NCBI GenBank assembly: GCA_938030705.1
Contig: CALHIR010000047.1
Span: forward strand, 1 to 64,000
Direction of reading: 5' to 3'
Source: Candidatus Poseidoniaceae archaeon
Lineage (GTDB): Archaea; Thermoplasmatota; Poseidoniia; Poseidoniales; Poseidoniaceae
Length of the DNA stretch: 64,000 nt
The notes below the pieces were generated by a model. It worked only from the letters and a program-made list of their open reading frames with translations, made no database searches and was not told the origin of the DNA. This document shows positions 41,405 to 50,665 of the stretch, one piece after another; within the stretch, counting starts at the first letter, position 1; the number at the start of each line of letters is the position of its first letter. The position numbers and the translations under genes were made by a program.

Positions 41405-43321
41405 TCAGAACAAACGCACTGTTTCGAGGTTACTGGGTGCAAACGTCAAACAGTTGTACCGTTCTCGAAGCGTCAAACCGAGTTCGTTGCACTTTTGATA
41501 ATCGCCATGATGACAGATGATGTTCTTTGGCGGCGGGTTGATGCGGTCAACGAAGTCGAGCAATTGTCGTCGGTCTGAGTGTCCAGAGAAACCGTCGATG
41601 GTCACCATTTCACAACCGATCTTCACAATCTCCGTCTTGCCGTTAATGAGCATCGGGACTTCGCCGAAACCCTTCTGCAGACGTCGCCCAAGGGTTCCCT
41701 CGGCCTGATAGCCAACGAAACAAAGCGAATTGCGTTCTTCATGAGCCCAGTTTTTGAAATATTCCATGACCGGGCCGCCGTTGAGCATCCCTGAGGTCGC
41801 CAACACAATACACGGCGAGGTGTCCATGACAATACTCTCACGGAGTTCTCGTCCCTTGACCGGGCGGAACCATTCGCTGGTGAACGGGTTTTCTCCGTCG
41901 TCCTTGAGGAGGGACTTGCTGAGGGCTTTCGTGAGGTAATTTGGGTGAGAGGCGTGTATGGCCGTGGCTTCTTGAATCATGCCGTCGAGCCAAACAGGTA
42001 CGGGTTTCACCGTCCCAGAACGGAAGAGTTCGTCGATAGCGATCATGACTTCTTGACTTCGTCCAACTGCAAACACCGGACAAATCATCTTCCCGCCTCG
42101 CATCAAGGTTCTGGAAACAATGTCCTGCAATTCCTGATTGGCTTCCTGACGGGAAGGCTGGTAGTCGCCCGAAGCGCCGTACGTTGATTCTATCACCAAA
42201 GTTTCAACCCGAGGGAAACGGGTGTTCGCAGCGTCAAAGAGCCAAGATTTCTCGTATTTCTGGTCCCCACTGAACACGATGTTATGCTTGCCGTCTGCAA
42301 TGTTGAGGTGAACGGCAGAGGAACCCAAAATGTGGCCTGCGTTTGAAAAGGTCAATTTGACATCCGGGGCGATATCGGTGGTTGAATCCCAATCCACGTC
42401 AACAACGTGCTTCATGCACATCCGAATGTCTTCCATATCGTAAGGCGTCCGCTTTCCTTCAGCCCCGCCAACTTTGAGGTAGTCCGTCTGGAGGAGGAGC
42501 ATCAAATCACGTGTTGGTGGTGTGCAGTATACCGGGCCGCGGTAGCCGTACTTGAACAGAACAGGAAGCATGCCGGCGTGGTCCAAGTGGGAATGCGTTA
42601 ACACCACAGCGTCCAGCTTGTCCAAGGGAAGAGCTTCAGGGGCGTTGAAAAACGGCATGGGGTCGGTGTCCGAGGCGATGTTTACGCCAACGTCGATCAT
42701 GATTCGAGATTCGTTGGTGGTCACGTAGTGGCAGGCACGACCCACTTCACGGTAAGAGCCGAGCGCGGTGACCCGAGCCCACGTTCCACCCGGGCGGGTG
42801 GGGCGATGGATGTTCAAACCGAAATCTTTCAGTAATTTTCGTCGCTCATCGCCGTGCGTTTGTCGGTACATGCGTATGTCGTGCACCGTTTTAGAGAAGA
42901 GCGGGGGTGTTCGCTCAACCTTCACAGCCCAGCCGGTCTTGTCGCGAATAGCATTACTGTTTTCACCACGTCGCCCGATGGCGGTGCCTGGCTGTTTGCA
43001 CTGGATGGTCACTTCTCGGTAACATGCGTCGAAGTACATCTCCGTAATGTCCGCATCCTCTGGAATGATTTCACGGATAACGTCCTGGGCTTGGTCCATG
43101 TCCATCATCGAATCGATGGGGGTTCGCAGGACGATTTTTCGCTTCACTCGGCGAGCAATTTTACCGATCAATCCGTCCTGTCCCGTGAAGGGTTTCATGT
43201 CCTGTGTGATGATGGCGATGTTCCCTGCCTCGAGGTCGATTTCATAATCGATCGTCCGGGGAATAATTTTGGCAATCTCGTCTTTCAGTTCTCTGTATGT
43301 CATTTGCACGGTTTTCACCAC
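41405..43321 (-). CDS. Beta-CASP ribonuclease aCPSF1
   Basis: 638 residues. Two KH-like N-terminal domains (about 1-150; GTAIGRRGENSNAIRD) precede a metallo-beta-lactamase domain with LTHSHLDHAG (near 240), a beta-CASP insertion and C-terminal GHSDRRQLLDFV and HHGDYQK motifs. In archaea aCPSF1 cleaves RNA at U-rich 3' ends and is the general transcription-termination nuclease. It lies downstream of the proteasome beta gene with a 72-nt gap. Confidence 0.95.
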   Translation of the reverse strand: MVKTVQMTYRELKDEIAKIIPRTIDYEIDLEAGNIAIITQDMKPFTGQDGLIGKIARRVKRKIVLRTPIDSMMDMDQAQDVIREIIPEDADITEMYFDACYREVTIQCKQPGTAIGRRGENSNAIRDKTGWAVKVERTPPLFSKTVHDIRMYRQTHGDERRKLLKDFGLNIHRPTRPGGTWARVTALGSYREVGRACHYVTTNESRIMIDVGVNIASDTDPMPFFNAPEALPLDKLDAVVLTHSHLDHAGMLPVLFKYGYRGPVYCTPPTRDLMLLLQTDYLKVGGAEGKRTPYDMEDIRMCMKHVVDVDWDSTTDIAPDVKLTFSNAGHILGSSAVHLNIADGKHNIVFSGDQKYEKSWLFDAANTRFPRVETLVIESTYGASGDYQPSRQEANQELQDIVSRTLMRGGKMICPVFAVGRSQEVMIAIDELFRSGTVKPVPVWLDGMIQEATAIHASHPNYLTKALSKSLLKDDGENPFTSEWFRPVKGRELRESIVMDTSPCIVLATSGMLNGGPVMEYFKNWAHEERNSLCFVGYQAEGTLGRRLQKGFGEVPMLINGKTEIVKIGCEMVTIDGFSGHSDRRQLLDFVDRINPPPKNIICHHGDYQKCNELGLTLRERYNCLTFAPSNLETVRLF

Positions 43322-43393
43322 ATGCTCCCGCAGTCAATGTAGACCACAGCACGCTCGAGAGCGTAAGGCGGCAAAGCCGCGGGAAGAGGAAAC

Positions 43394-44014
43394 TCACTTC
43401 AGAATTTTTGCAATTTCGTCTTGAGAAACTTGTTGGTAGCCAGCACCGGGCGTGATGATGGCCAAGTCCATGCCGTTGCCGGAGGCCGCATCACGCTGTC
43501 CTGATGCATGAAGGGCTCTTGCAGCCAGTCTTAAGGCCTCCGCTTGGCTCATGTTTTCTTTGAAGCCGTCCTCAAGCACACCGTACATGTATGGGGAACC
43601 GGAGCCCGTTGCGCAATAAACATCGGGAATGGAACCTCCTGCGGAGTCGATGGAGTAAACGTGGCCACCATCAGCATCAACGCCGACGATGAGGAGTTGA
43701 ACCCAGTGAGGGCGACCCGAGAGAATGTTTGCTGTCAGCGTGGCAGCCCCTTTGACCGTCATGGGTTGTTGGCGGCGGAGTTCAAACAGCGCCACTTCAG
43801 CAGCCAGGGTTCGAGAGAGTGATTGTGCGTGGCCGACGAGTCCAGCCGTGGTCAGCGCAAGGTTATCGCCGATCTTGAACAGTTTTTGGACGCTCTTGTT
43901 GGCGATGAAATGACCCATCGTCGCTCGGTGGTCTGCACCAACGACAACACCGCCCTTGAACGTGATTCCCACAGTGCTCGTTCCGGTCTTCATAACGGTC
44001 TGGTGTTCTGACAT
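43394..44014 (-). CDS. psmB: Proteasome subunit beta
   Basis: 206 residues from ATG 44014. A short propeptide ends KTG, then the catalytic Thr (TSTVGITFKGG), Asp/Lys in VVVGADHRAT and a Ser/Asp region (ATGSGSPYMYG). It forms the inner rings of the 20S core and carries the proteolytic Thr. The alpha subunit is not in the window. Confidence 0.95.
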   Translation of the reverse strand: MSEHQTVMKTGTSTVGITFKGGVVVGADHRATMGHFIANKSVQKLFKIGDNLALTTAGLVGHAQSLSRTLAAEVALFELRRQQPMTVKGAATLTANILSGRPHWVQLLIVGVDADGGHVYSIDSAGGSIPDVYCATGSGSPYMYGVLEDGFKENMSQAEALRLAARALHASGQRDAASGNGMDLAIITPGAGYQQVSQDEIAKILK

Positions 44015-44170
44015 GGTCTCCTCTCCAACCCGACACTTCTTGAACCTTGGGCATCGGGGGCATGGGATGGAATCCTTCATTCGGTGGCGCGACCAAGGCA
44101 GGCAAAGAAACGAGGTCGCCAACGGTTAAGAAACGGAGTGTTGAAGAGGTCTCGCAGGACCTCGGAGCCT

Positions 44171-44794
44171 ATGCGACGACGACGGCGAAAGGCCAAGGAC
44201 GAAGGGCAATCCTCGCTTGATGCGTTCAGTCAGGCCCCCGGCGCTGAAACTCCTGCAGCGGAACCTCTTGTTCCTCCGATGCCAGATTTGGACCTTCTTG
44301 AAGCAGCCGAAGTGAAACTCGAACAGACCAACCGCATGGCTCACGCCGAATCCAACACTGTGGAGTCCGGCCCTCGCAGTTTCAGCATGCCAAGTTCACA
44401 AGCGAGAACCACACAGAGCATGCCCAGAGGAGAGGTCACCTACCACAACCTCGGTCATCTTTACCCCAACCCTCCTGTTCCGCTTTACGAAGGAGAAATG
44501 GTCTTGCACAACTCCACTCTGCTGGATTTAACAGGATGTGGCACCTTGATGGACTGGGTGGCGGAAGGCCATGGTTGCATTGTCGAAATGAAACGAATGA
44601 TGAAGCGGAAAACGGAATTCAATCAAGCCATCGTGATGCTCAACCAATTCGTGGAAGGCGATGTGCAGGGCCAAATCATTCGGATTACCGACACCCGGCT
44701 GTTGTTGCTCCCCCAGGGCTGTCGAGGCATTAAGGGCACTGAGATGGAGAGCTTTGCCGTCTCATCTGACGATCTGACGGACGTGTATGGATGA
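44171..44794 (+). CDS. SepF-like cell-division protein
   Basis: 207 residues from ATG 44171; a GTG start at 44084 would add 29 residues. The N-terminal 120 residues are basic then low-complexity. The C-terminal domain (GCGTLMDWVAEGHGCIVEMKRM ... AIVMLNQFVEGDVQGQIIRITDTRLLLLPQG) has the SepF/DUF552 pattern. Archaeal SepF anchors FtsZ to the membrane. An obvious N-terminal amphipathic membrane-targeting helix is not evident with this start. Overlaps the next gene by 4 nt. Confidence 0.72.
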   Translation: MRRRRRKAKDEGQSSLDAFSQAPGAETPAAEPLVPPMPDLDLLEAAEVKLEQTNRMAHAESNTVESGPRSFSMPSSQARTTQSMPRGEVTYHNLGHLYPNPPVPLYEGEMVLHNSTLLDLTGCGTLMDWVAEGHGCIVEMKRMMKRKTEFNQAIVMLNQFVEGDVQGQIIRITDTRLLLLPQGCRGIKGTEMESFAVSSDDLTDVYG

Positions 44795-45432
44795 AGGAAC
44801 AACCCATTGACTTGCCCTGCCCAATTTGTGCATCAGCGGGCAAGGTCAACATGATCGCTCATGTAGATGAAATCCCCTATTTCGGAGAACACACTCAAGT
44901 GACCATCCTCTGCCATGATTGTGGCTGGCGCCAGACGGACTTCATTCCAGCAGAGGGAAAGAAAGCGGGCGGTTGGTCCATGCTCATCGATGATGAAGAG
45001 AAGATGGCTGCTCGCGTGGTGCGCTCTTCCTCGTGCACGGTTTCCATACCAGAACTGGATTTGGAGGTGAAACCGGGCAGTAATGCAACCGGTTATGTCT
45101 CCAACGTCGAGGGCGTTTTGCACCGATTTCAAGAGATCATTAACATGGTGGAACGCGATCTTTCTCAGCAATTCTTGGATGCAGAAGATGAAGAACGTGA
45201 GGCGTTGATGGAGCAACTGACGACGCTGCAAAAAATGACGTTGACCCTGGCCAATTTGGGTGGCCCCGAAGCCGAAACCATCACCCTCGTTTTGCTCGAC
45301 CCCCACGGCCATTCCATGATTCTCCATCCAGACGCTGAGGAACGAGATTTGACGGAAGAAGAGTTGAGAGAACTTCCTGTCGGTCCGGACCCAGCTGTCT
45401 TTTCAACCGATGAAGCTGGCGAATCAGCGTGA
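44791..45432 (+). CDS. ZPR1-type zinc finger protein
   Basis: 213 residues. A C4 zinc finger CPICASAGKVN ... ILCHDCGWRQTDF is followed by the ZPR1 beta domain (STCTVSIPELDLEVKPGS-like block with TGYVSNVEGVL). In eukaryotes ZPR1 binds eEF1A; archaea have this single-copy version with unknown role. Its ATG overlaps the SepF-like stop (ATGA) and its end overlaps the TrpRS end by 9 nt. Confidence 0.9.
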   Translation: MKEQPIDLPCPICASAGKVNMIAHVDEIPYFGEHTQVTILCHDCGWRQTDFIPAEGKKAGGWSMLIDDEEKMAARVVRSSSCTVSIPELDLEVKPGSNATGYVSNVEGVLHRFQEIINMVERDLSQQFLDAEDEEREALMEQLTTLQKMTLTLANLGGPEAETITLVLLDPHGHSMILHPDAEERDLTEEELRELPVGPDPAVFSTDEAGESA

Positions 45433-46809
45433 GTCTTCAGCGAGGAAATCGCTGACAAGATGGGCCGTTTGGTCTCGCATTTCGTGAAGATTGTTCATCC
45501 ACTCGGTGGCTCGCTCAATGCAGCGTTGCTTCATTTCGCCGGCCAACAGTTGACCGGACCGGAAAGCGGCGTTAATCTCCGAAAGATAGGTATCGTCTTC
45601 CTCAAAGAAGTACATCATGTACTGGTAAGCGACATCAATGTCGGGGTTTCCACCGAGGCGGCGATGTTCTTCAACCGTGGGTTGGCCACCCGAAAAGGCC
45701 CGCTTGATCTTCTTCTCAACCGCTGCGAGGTCATCCCTGAGAAACAGGGTGGTCTTCGGTTGACTGCTGCTCATTTTATCGCCGGTCATACCGACAGCAA
45801 AATGGTGGTAGGTGGAGGCAGGCGCCAGAAGGCCAAGACCCCCCAATCGGCGTTCCAATTTCAGCAGAGACATTCGAATCCCGTGTTTGTCCCGCTGGGT
45901 CGCAGAGGGTACGTGGACATGGCCTTGCTTCGGACTTGAGATGATGTCCGAAAAGCCGAGTTCAGCCAGGGCTTCGACGACGGCATCAAACACAGCGGCC
46001 ACCTTTGCTTTGTCAACACGCCCGTTCGCCATCTGCCCAAAGACCGCTGCGTTCTCATCGTGGATGGAGAGACTTACGAGAAGTCCTCGGGATGAGGCAT
46101 CTCTCAAATTAAACCAGTTGGTTTTCGCGGCTAAGCCTCGGGTGAGACGGAGGTGAGGGTCTTGGTCGACACCGACCGGCACGACCACGGGACGAAGGCC
46201 GCCAAATTCATCCAGTTGTGGATGTAAGATGTCGCCGACTTGAACCAATGGCGCTTGAACATGGGCTAAGTTTGTTTCACCCGTGAAGCCGTAGATGGAT
46301 TCAAATTCGTTCAAATTGGTTCGCTTACCGAGTTGGAATCCAAGGCGCTGCACAACGGGCCGGGTGGATTGGAAGTAGACGTTGGTTTGGTCAGGATTGA
46401 GACCCAAAGCTGCGTAATGGGCGATGTATTCATCAAGGGCAACGCGCCGGCCTTTTTCCAGCGACACACCACGTGTGGCTTGACTTTCCAAGTCAGCCAC
46501 GGCAATCGTGACATCTCCGCCTTGCTGTTGGAACCACTTGACTTGTTCCACCACCATTGAATGCCCGAGGTGCATTTGGCCACTTGGCATCAAGCCGGTC
46601 AACACCCCAAAGGGAGAACCTGTACGTTGAGCCTCGAGGATTTGGTCCACCTCGCGATGCGCAAATACAATTCCACGTCGGTGGAGTTTGGAGGGCGAGT
46701 CCAAGGACACACCGTCCATTGAACTCAAGCCAAATTGCTGAAGAATGCGATCGTAATCGGTGGATTGGGCACTTCCCCAAGGGTCGATAACCAGGTCGTC
46801 GTTGGCCAT
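45424..46809 (-). CDS. trpS: Tryptophanyl-tRNA synthetase
   Basis: 461 residues, the longer archaeal/eukaryotic-type TrpRS. The HIGH motif is GQMHLGH near residues 78-84 and KMS is GDKMSSSQP near 341. An N-terminal extension carries IDPWG, known from archaeal and eukaryotic TrpRS. It charges tRNA-Trp. It begins 21 nt after the secreted-protein gene in the same direction. Confidence 0.95.
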   Translation of the reverse strand: MANDDLVIDPWGSAQSTDYDRILQQFGLSSMDGVSLDSPSKLHRRGIVFAHREVDQILEAQRTGSPFGVLTGLMPSGQMHLGHSMVVEQVKWFQQQGGDVTIAVADLESQATRGVSLEKGRRVALDEYIAHYAALGLNPDQTNVYFQSTRPVVQRLGFQLGKRTNLNEFESIYGFTGETNLAHVQAPLVQVGDILHPQLDEFGGLRPVVVPVGVDQDPHLRLTRGLAAKTNWFNLRDASSRGLLVSLSIHDENAAVFGQMANGRVDKAKVAAVFDAVVEALAELGFSDIISSPKQGHVHVPSATQRDKHGIRMSLLKLERRLGGLGLLAPASTYHHFAVGMTGDKMSSSQPKTTLFLRDDLAAVEKKIKRAFSGGQPTVEEHRRLGGNPDIDVAYQYMMYFFEEDDTYLSEINAAFRSGQLLAGEMKQRCIERATEWMNNLHEMRDQTAHLVSDFLAEDSR

Positions 46810-46830
46810 GTTGTGTCCCCTTGGTCCTTT

Positions 46831-48129
46831 TCACGCTTCCTCGTCGGCATCAAGGCTTCGCTTCTTGAGGGTCGGCAGGCCTTCGTTATGAAGGGTTTCT
46901 TGCCCAGCCAGTTTTGACCAAGGTCCAAGCCCTTCCCGCCCCAAGACGCCCAGCATGAGAAAGGTGGTGAGAACGCCAATACCAACCACTGCATAGGGAA
47001 TCCATGCATCTTGCCCGTCAGTCGGCCGTGGTTGGACCAACCATGTGAAGCGAACATCAGATTCGTCAACGAAGCGCTTTGACCACTTGAACAGGTCCGT
47101 GGTCTCATGACCTGCGATGGTTACCGCCGCCGAATGGTTGTTGAAGAAGTCAGCCTGCGCGAGCACATCATGGTCGACACCCGTGCCGTTCAAAGCGATG
47201 TCAACGGCATGACCGTTGACCACCGAGAGCACCAACGCGCCATCGGTTTGCTGCCACCAACCTTCCATGGCATTTTTAGCGCCCTCTATAGAAGGCAATG
47301 CATTACTTGAATCCCTCGAGGAAACAGAACGGACTTCCACGCCGCCGACATCGATAATCCATGTCAGCGGGACATTCCAGGGCAGGCCGTTTGAAACCGA
47401 GAAACAGGCCTCGGTTTCAAGGGATTCAAAGGAAAGAACAGAACCGTTCTCATCTTCATTCATGACATGGGTGTGCTCATAACAACGCTTGCCTGACCAA
47501 GAAGACCACGCCTCGCCCCATGTTGTCAACCAAATCCCCGGTGTCGTGTCAAGATAGTCAAGGATCTCGCTGTCGTGGCGGACCGTGGCATCGTTAACCC
47601 GGCCAATCCAATACATGTTGACCAGCCCCCCGGCTTCAATTTCTGACTGGAGATCTTCCAAGGAAGCGATGCCTTTCTCCAGACTTCCACCCCGCCGACC
47701 GAGGTTGTACCAATCCCAAAGGTCAATCGGTGTGTCGGAAGCATTGTGCCAAGCTGTATCGCCCAACCCGGTCAAATCCCCGTGGACCGTGAAGCCCTGG
47801 CTTGCGATTTTTCCATGGTCGGCCATCGTCAACGTATCAGGTGTGTAGGAGGAAAGGGGAGCAGAGCCCCACTGACTGGCGTTGATTCGATCCTCGATAT
47901 AGGTCTTGCAGGCTTGTGCAACCGCCCCGGGGTCGTTCTGCCAAGACAAGCCTGGCATGCCATAGCAACCAAACTCATCGCCTGCTTCCAAGCGCTCTTG
48001 TCCGAGGGAGGTTCGCAACCAACCGTCCTCTTCCCAAGCCGATTGGGCCAAGGCCACCGGATGGAAGACGACGGCGAGAATGAGAAAGAGGAGGAAACCC
48101 GGCAAAGCAAGGCGCCGGCTGGTTCCCAT
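46831..48129 (-). CDS. Secreted, C-terminally anchored protein of unknown function
   Basis: 432 residues from ATG 48129; the frame extends to 48240 but across the divergent gene start. A signal peptide (LALPGFLLFLILAVVFHPVALA), a large ectodomain with about six Cys and several Trp-rich strands, and one helix (VVGIGVLTTFLMLGVLG) near residue 385 before a cytoplasmic tail. I recognise no domain. Its partner trpS follows after 21 nt. Confidence 0.78.
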   Translation of the reverse strand: MGTSRRLALPGFLLFLILAVVFHPVALAQSAWEEDGWLRTSLGQERLEAGDEFGCYGMPGLSWQNDPGAVAQACKTYIEDRINASQWGSAPLSSYTPDTLTMADHGKIASQGFTVHGDLTGLGDTAWHNASDTPIDLWDWYNLGRRGGSLEKGIASLEDLQSEIEAGGLVNMYWIGRVNDATVRHDSEILDYLDTTPGIWLTTWGEAWSSWSGKRCYEHTHVMNEDENGSVLSFESLETEACFSVSNGLPWNVPLTWIIDVGGVEVRSVSSRDSSNALPSIEGAKNAMEGWWQQTDGALVLSVVNGHAVDIALNGTGVDHDVLAQADFFNNHSAAVTIAGHETTDLFKWSKRFVDESDVRFTWLVQPRPTDGQDAWIPYAVVGIGVLTTFLMLGVLGREGLGPWSKLAGQETLHNEGLPTLKKRSLDADEEA

Positions 48130-48238
48130 GTCCGTTGCTCTCTTCACTTCTCTTTCACGGTTGTCCTTGGCCCGTCTGCGTCGTTGTGAAATTGCGGGTT
48201 CAAGCAGAAATGTTGGAGTAACCATCAAAACAAAAGGC

Positions 48239-49039
48239 ATGGCAACCCCGTGCGTGAGCCCACATCGAGACCTTGAGGACGCATGGTTGACACTTCAACC
48301 TCATTGGGGCATTCAACCGAGTTCGCACCCCCTTCCTCGGACACCGGTTTACACCGCCCTTCGTATGTTTCTTTCCCCCCTCCTCCGCCCGTTGCTGAGG
48401 TGGAACATTCGCGGAGCAGAGCACATACCTCGCACCGGTGCCACCATTTTGGCAGCCAACCATCTCTCCCATGTCGACCCCGTTGCGGTCATCGCCGCTG
48501 CACGACGAACAACGCATTACTTGGCCAAAGACGGTCATTTCAGCAATCCCCTTACCAGTTTTCTCATGCGAGCAACCGGTCAAATAGAGACCCATCGTGA
48601 AGCGGGGGGGAACGATGCACTCGCTAGCGCAGCAAGCATCCTCAACAACGGTTGTGCGCTTGGCATTTTCCCCGAGGGAACTCGCTCAAAACGCACGGAA
48701 GCCCCGTTCTTGCTTCCCGGAAAAACAGGCGTTGCTCGACTGGCGGCCGCCTATCCAAGAGCAGTGGTTGTGCCACTGGCTTTGGTTGGGACACGAGAAG
48801 TCATGCAACCTCAACGCCACAAATGGCCACGGTTGTGGCGCCGGTTCAACGTGAATGCTGCCCCGGGCGTGACGTGGCTGGAGTGGTTGGCTTCGGAAGA
48901 CGGCGGGAATCAATCGACATCGTCCTTGCTTGCTCTCTCCAAGGCAGAGGATCATGAGATCAGGGCAGAGTTGGCCCGTTTGTACCGACACTTCACCAAC
49001 CAGTTGATGGGCACACTTGCCGCATCCGGTGCCCCTTAA
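48239..49039 (+). CDS. plsC: 1-acyl-glycerol-3-phosphate acyltransferase (PlsC family)
   Basis: 266 residues from ATG 48239. AANHLSHVDPVAV holds the catalytic H-x4-D, IFPEGTRSK the phosphate-binding motif, and VPLALVGTREV the third block; one or two hydrophobic segments near the N-terminus bind the membrane. In bacteria the enzyme adds the second fatty acid to glycerol phosphate. Archaea normally use ether lipids, so this gene in an archaeon is notable, although it is known in Marine Group II genomes. Confidence 0.85.
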   Translation: MATPCVSPHRDLEDAWLTLQPHWGIQPSSHPLPRTPVYTALRMFLSPLLRPLLRWNIRGAEHIPRTGATILAANHLSHVDPVAVIAAARRTTHYLAKDGHFSNPLTSFLMRATGQIETHREAGGNDALASAASILNNGCALGIFPEGTRSKRTEAPFLLPGKTGVARLAAAYPRAVVVPLALVGTREVMQPQRHKWPRLWRRFNVNAAPGVTWLEWLASEDGGNQSTSSLLALSKAEDHEIRAELARLYRHFTNQLMGTLAASGAP

Positions 49040-49041
49040 TT

Positions 49042-49051
49042 CTACATATAG
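49042..49051 (+). promoter_or_regulatory. TATA box of the gene at 49072
   Basis: CTACATATAG is centred 25 nt before the GTG start, with no Shine-Dalgarno between; it supports a leaderless transcript starting at GTG 49072. Confidence 0.6.
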
Positions 49052-49071
49052 ACTCACGGGATAAGGACAAC

Positions 49072-49815
49072 GTGGCGGTTTATCCATCTCCGTTTGGGGT
49101 GTTGAATGAACGCGGAACATTTCGCGTACCCCAAGATAAAATCGAAGCAGAACTCCGTGGATTGACACTTCTTGATTCCATCGTAAAAGACGGGGCCGCG
49201 TGGAAGAAACGTGTTTGTCCGGATTCTGGAAACACACTTCTCACCACCACCACGGACGGTTATGAACTCCGCATCGACGTTATCGGCACCGTTGAATCCT
49301 TTCTGACCAGCGATGACGAACACCTCGAGGTGTACATTCTGCGTGGCCGGAACCGAAGCGTTGGTTCAGTGGACAAAGTGTGCATTGTTTACGACCTCCG
49401 CCATCCTGGATGCGCCATCGCTGATGCCCTCATTTCCTTGGTGCTTCTCGCTGAAGCGGAATGGCCTGAATTAGCGACGCCAACGACGCTTCGGGAGTTC
49501 TCCTATGCGGCGAAGAGACGGGCCATCGCTCGGCGATTTAAACTCGGGATCATCGAGTTGACGCCTGAAGATATCGAAGAAATTCGCGATATACGAGAGG
49601 CTTTGGAGTGGGGCATCGCTCATGCCGCCATCGACATGCTTTGCGGATTTGCCCGAAGGTGTTACACCTGCAAGGGGATGGAAATTGAGGATGTTCGCCT
49701 CCACACGGAAGCCATGTTCAATGAAATTGACAGGAAGGACATCATCGCTTACGCAGCCAGCCCAAGCACGCCAAGCGACCTCTTGTTTCTCCCAAGCTAT
49801 GCACGGGCCAAATGA
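49072..49815 (+). CDS. Hypothetical protein, helical, cysteine-containing
   Basis: 247 residues, GTG start supported by a TATA box 25 nt upstream. The first half is mixed (GYELRIDVIGTVESFLTS ... LEVYILRGRNRSVGSVDKVCIVYDLRHPGCAI); the second half is helical with CGFARRCYTCKG, a small Cys cluster. Soluble; no family recognised. Close in front of thyA but with a 45-nt gap. Confidence 0.72.
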   Translation: MAVYPSPFGVLNERGTFRVPQDKIEAELRGLTLLDSIVKDGAAWKKRVCPDSGNTLLTTTTDGYELRIDVIGTVESFLTSDDEHLEVYILRGRNRSVGSVDKVCIVYDLRHPGCAIADALISLVLLAEAEWPELATPTTLREFSYAAKRRAIARRFKLGIIELTPEDIEEIRDIREALEWGIAHAAIDMLCGFARRCYTCKGMEIEDVRLHTEAMFNEIDRKDIIAYAASPSTPSDLLFLPSYARAK

Positions 49816-49860
49816 AGAAGGCCTAAGTGCTTCCTTGACCGCCTTCCGATGGGTGGACTC

Positions 49861-50655
49861 ATGGACGCTTACTTGGACCTGATGCGACACATCTTGAACG
49901 AGGGGGCCGACAAGGGAGACCGGACAGGTACGGGAACAAAATCCGTATTCGGCTATCAAATGCGCTTTGATTTAGCCGAGGGCTTTCCAATGGTCACCAC
50001 CAAAAAGCTGCACCTGCCATCGATTGTTCATGAATTGCTTTGGTTCCTTAAGGGCGACACAAACGTTGGCTATCTGCAGGAGAACGGCGTCCGAATATGG
50101 AACGAGTGGGCCGATGAAAACGGAGACCTCGGCCCTGTTTACGGAAAGCAGTGGCGTAAATGGGAGGCCAAAGACGGACGTATCATCGACCAAGTGCAGC
50201 AAGCCATTGAAGCCATCAAAACGAACCCAAACAGTCGTCGAATAATCGTTTCTGCGTGGAACGTGGGCGAACTTGATGAAATGGCCCTTATGCCATGCCA
50301 TGCCTTTTTCCAGTTTCACGTTGCAGATGGGCGGTTAAATTGTCAATTATACCAACGGAGCGCCGACGTCTTTCTCGGCGTACCGTTCAACATCGCCTCC
50401 TACGCCCTTCTCACGCACATGATGGCCCAAGTCTGCAACTTGAAACCGGGCGTCTTTGTCCACACCCTTGGCGATGCACATCTCTACAACAATCACCTGG
50501 ACCAAGCCAAGCTCCAAATCACTCGGGAACCCATGGCGCTTCCAACGCTCAAGCTCAACCCGGAAATAACGGACATTGACGACTTTACCTCCGACGATAT
50601 TGAAGTGGTTGGCTACCAACATCACCCGCACATCAAAGCCCCCATCTCCGTTTGA
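49861..50655 (+). CDS. thyA: Thymidylate synthase ThyA
   Basis: 264 residues from ATG 49861, exactly the E. coli length; the catalytic Cys is then residue 146 ([11 protein letters not shown]), as in E. coli, which supports this start over ATG 49849. [48 protein letters not shown] and the terminal IKAPISV are all present. It makes dTMP using methylene-tetrahydrofolate; DHFR downstream recycles the folate. Confidence 0.96.
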   Translation: MDAYLDLMRHILNEGADKGDRTGTGTKSVFGYQMRFDLAEGFPMVTTKKLHLPSIVHELLWFLKGDTNVGYLQENGVRIWNEWADENGDLGPVYGKQWRKWEAKDGRIIDQVQQAIEAIKTNPNSRRIIVSAWNVGELDEMALMPCHAFFQFHVADGRLNCQLYQRSADVFLGVPFNIASYALLTHMMAQVCNLKPGVFVHTLGDAHLYNNHLDQAKLQITREPMALPTLKLNPEITDIDDFTSDDIEVVGYQHHPHIKAPISV

Positions 50656-50665
50656 GGTCTCGCCT

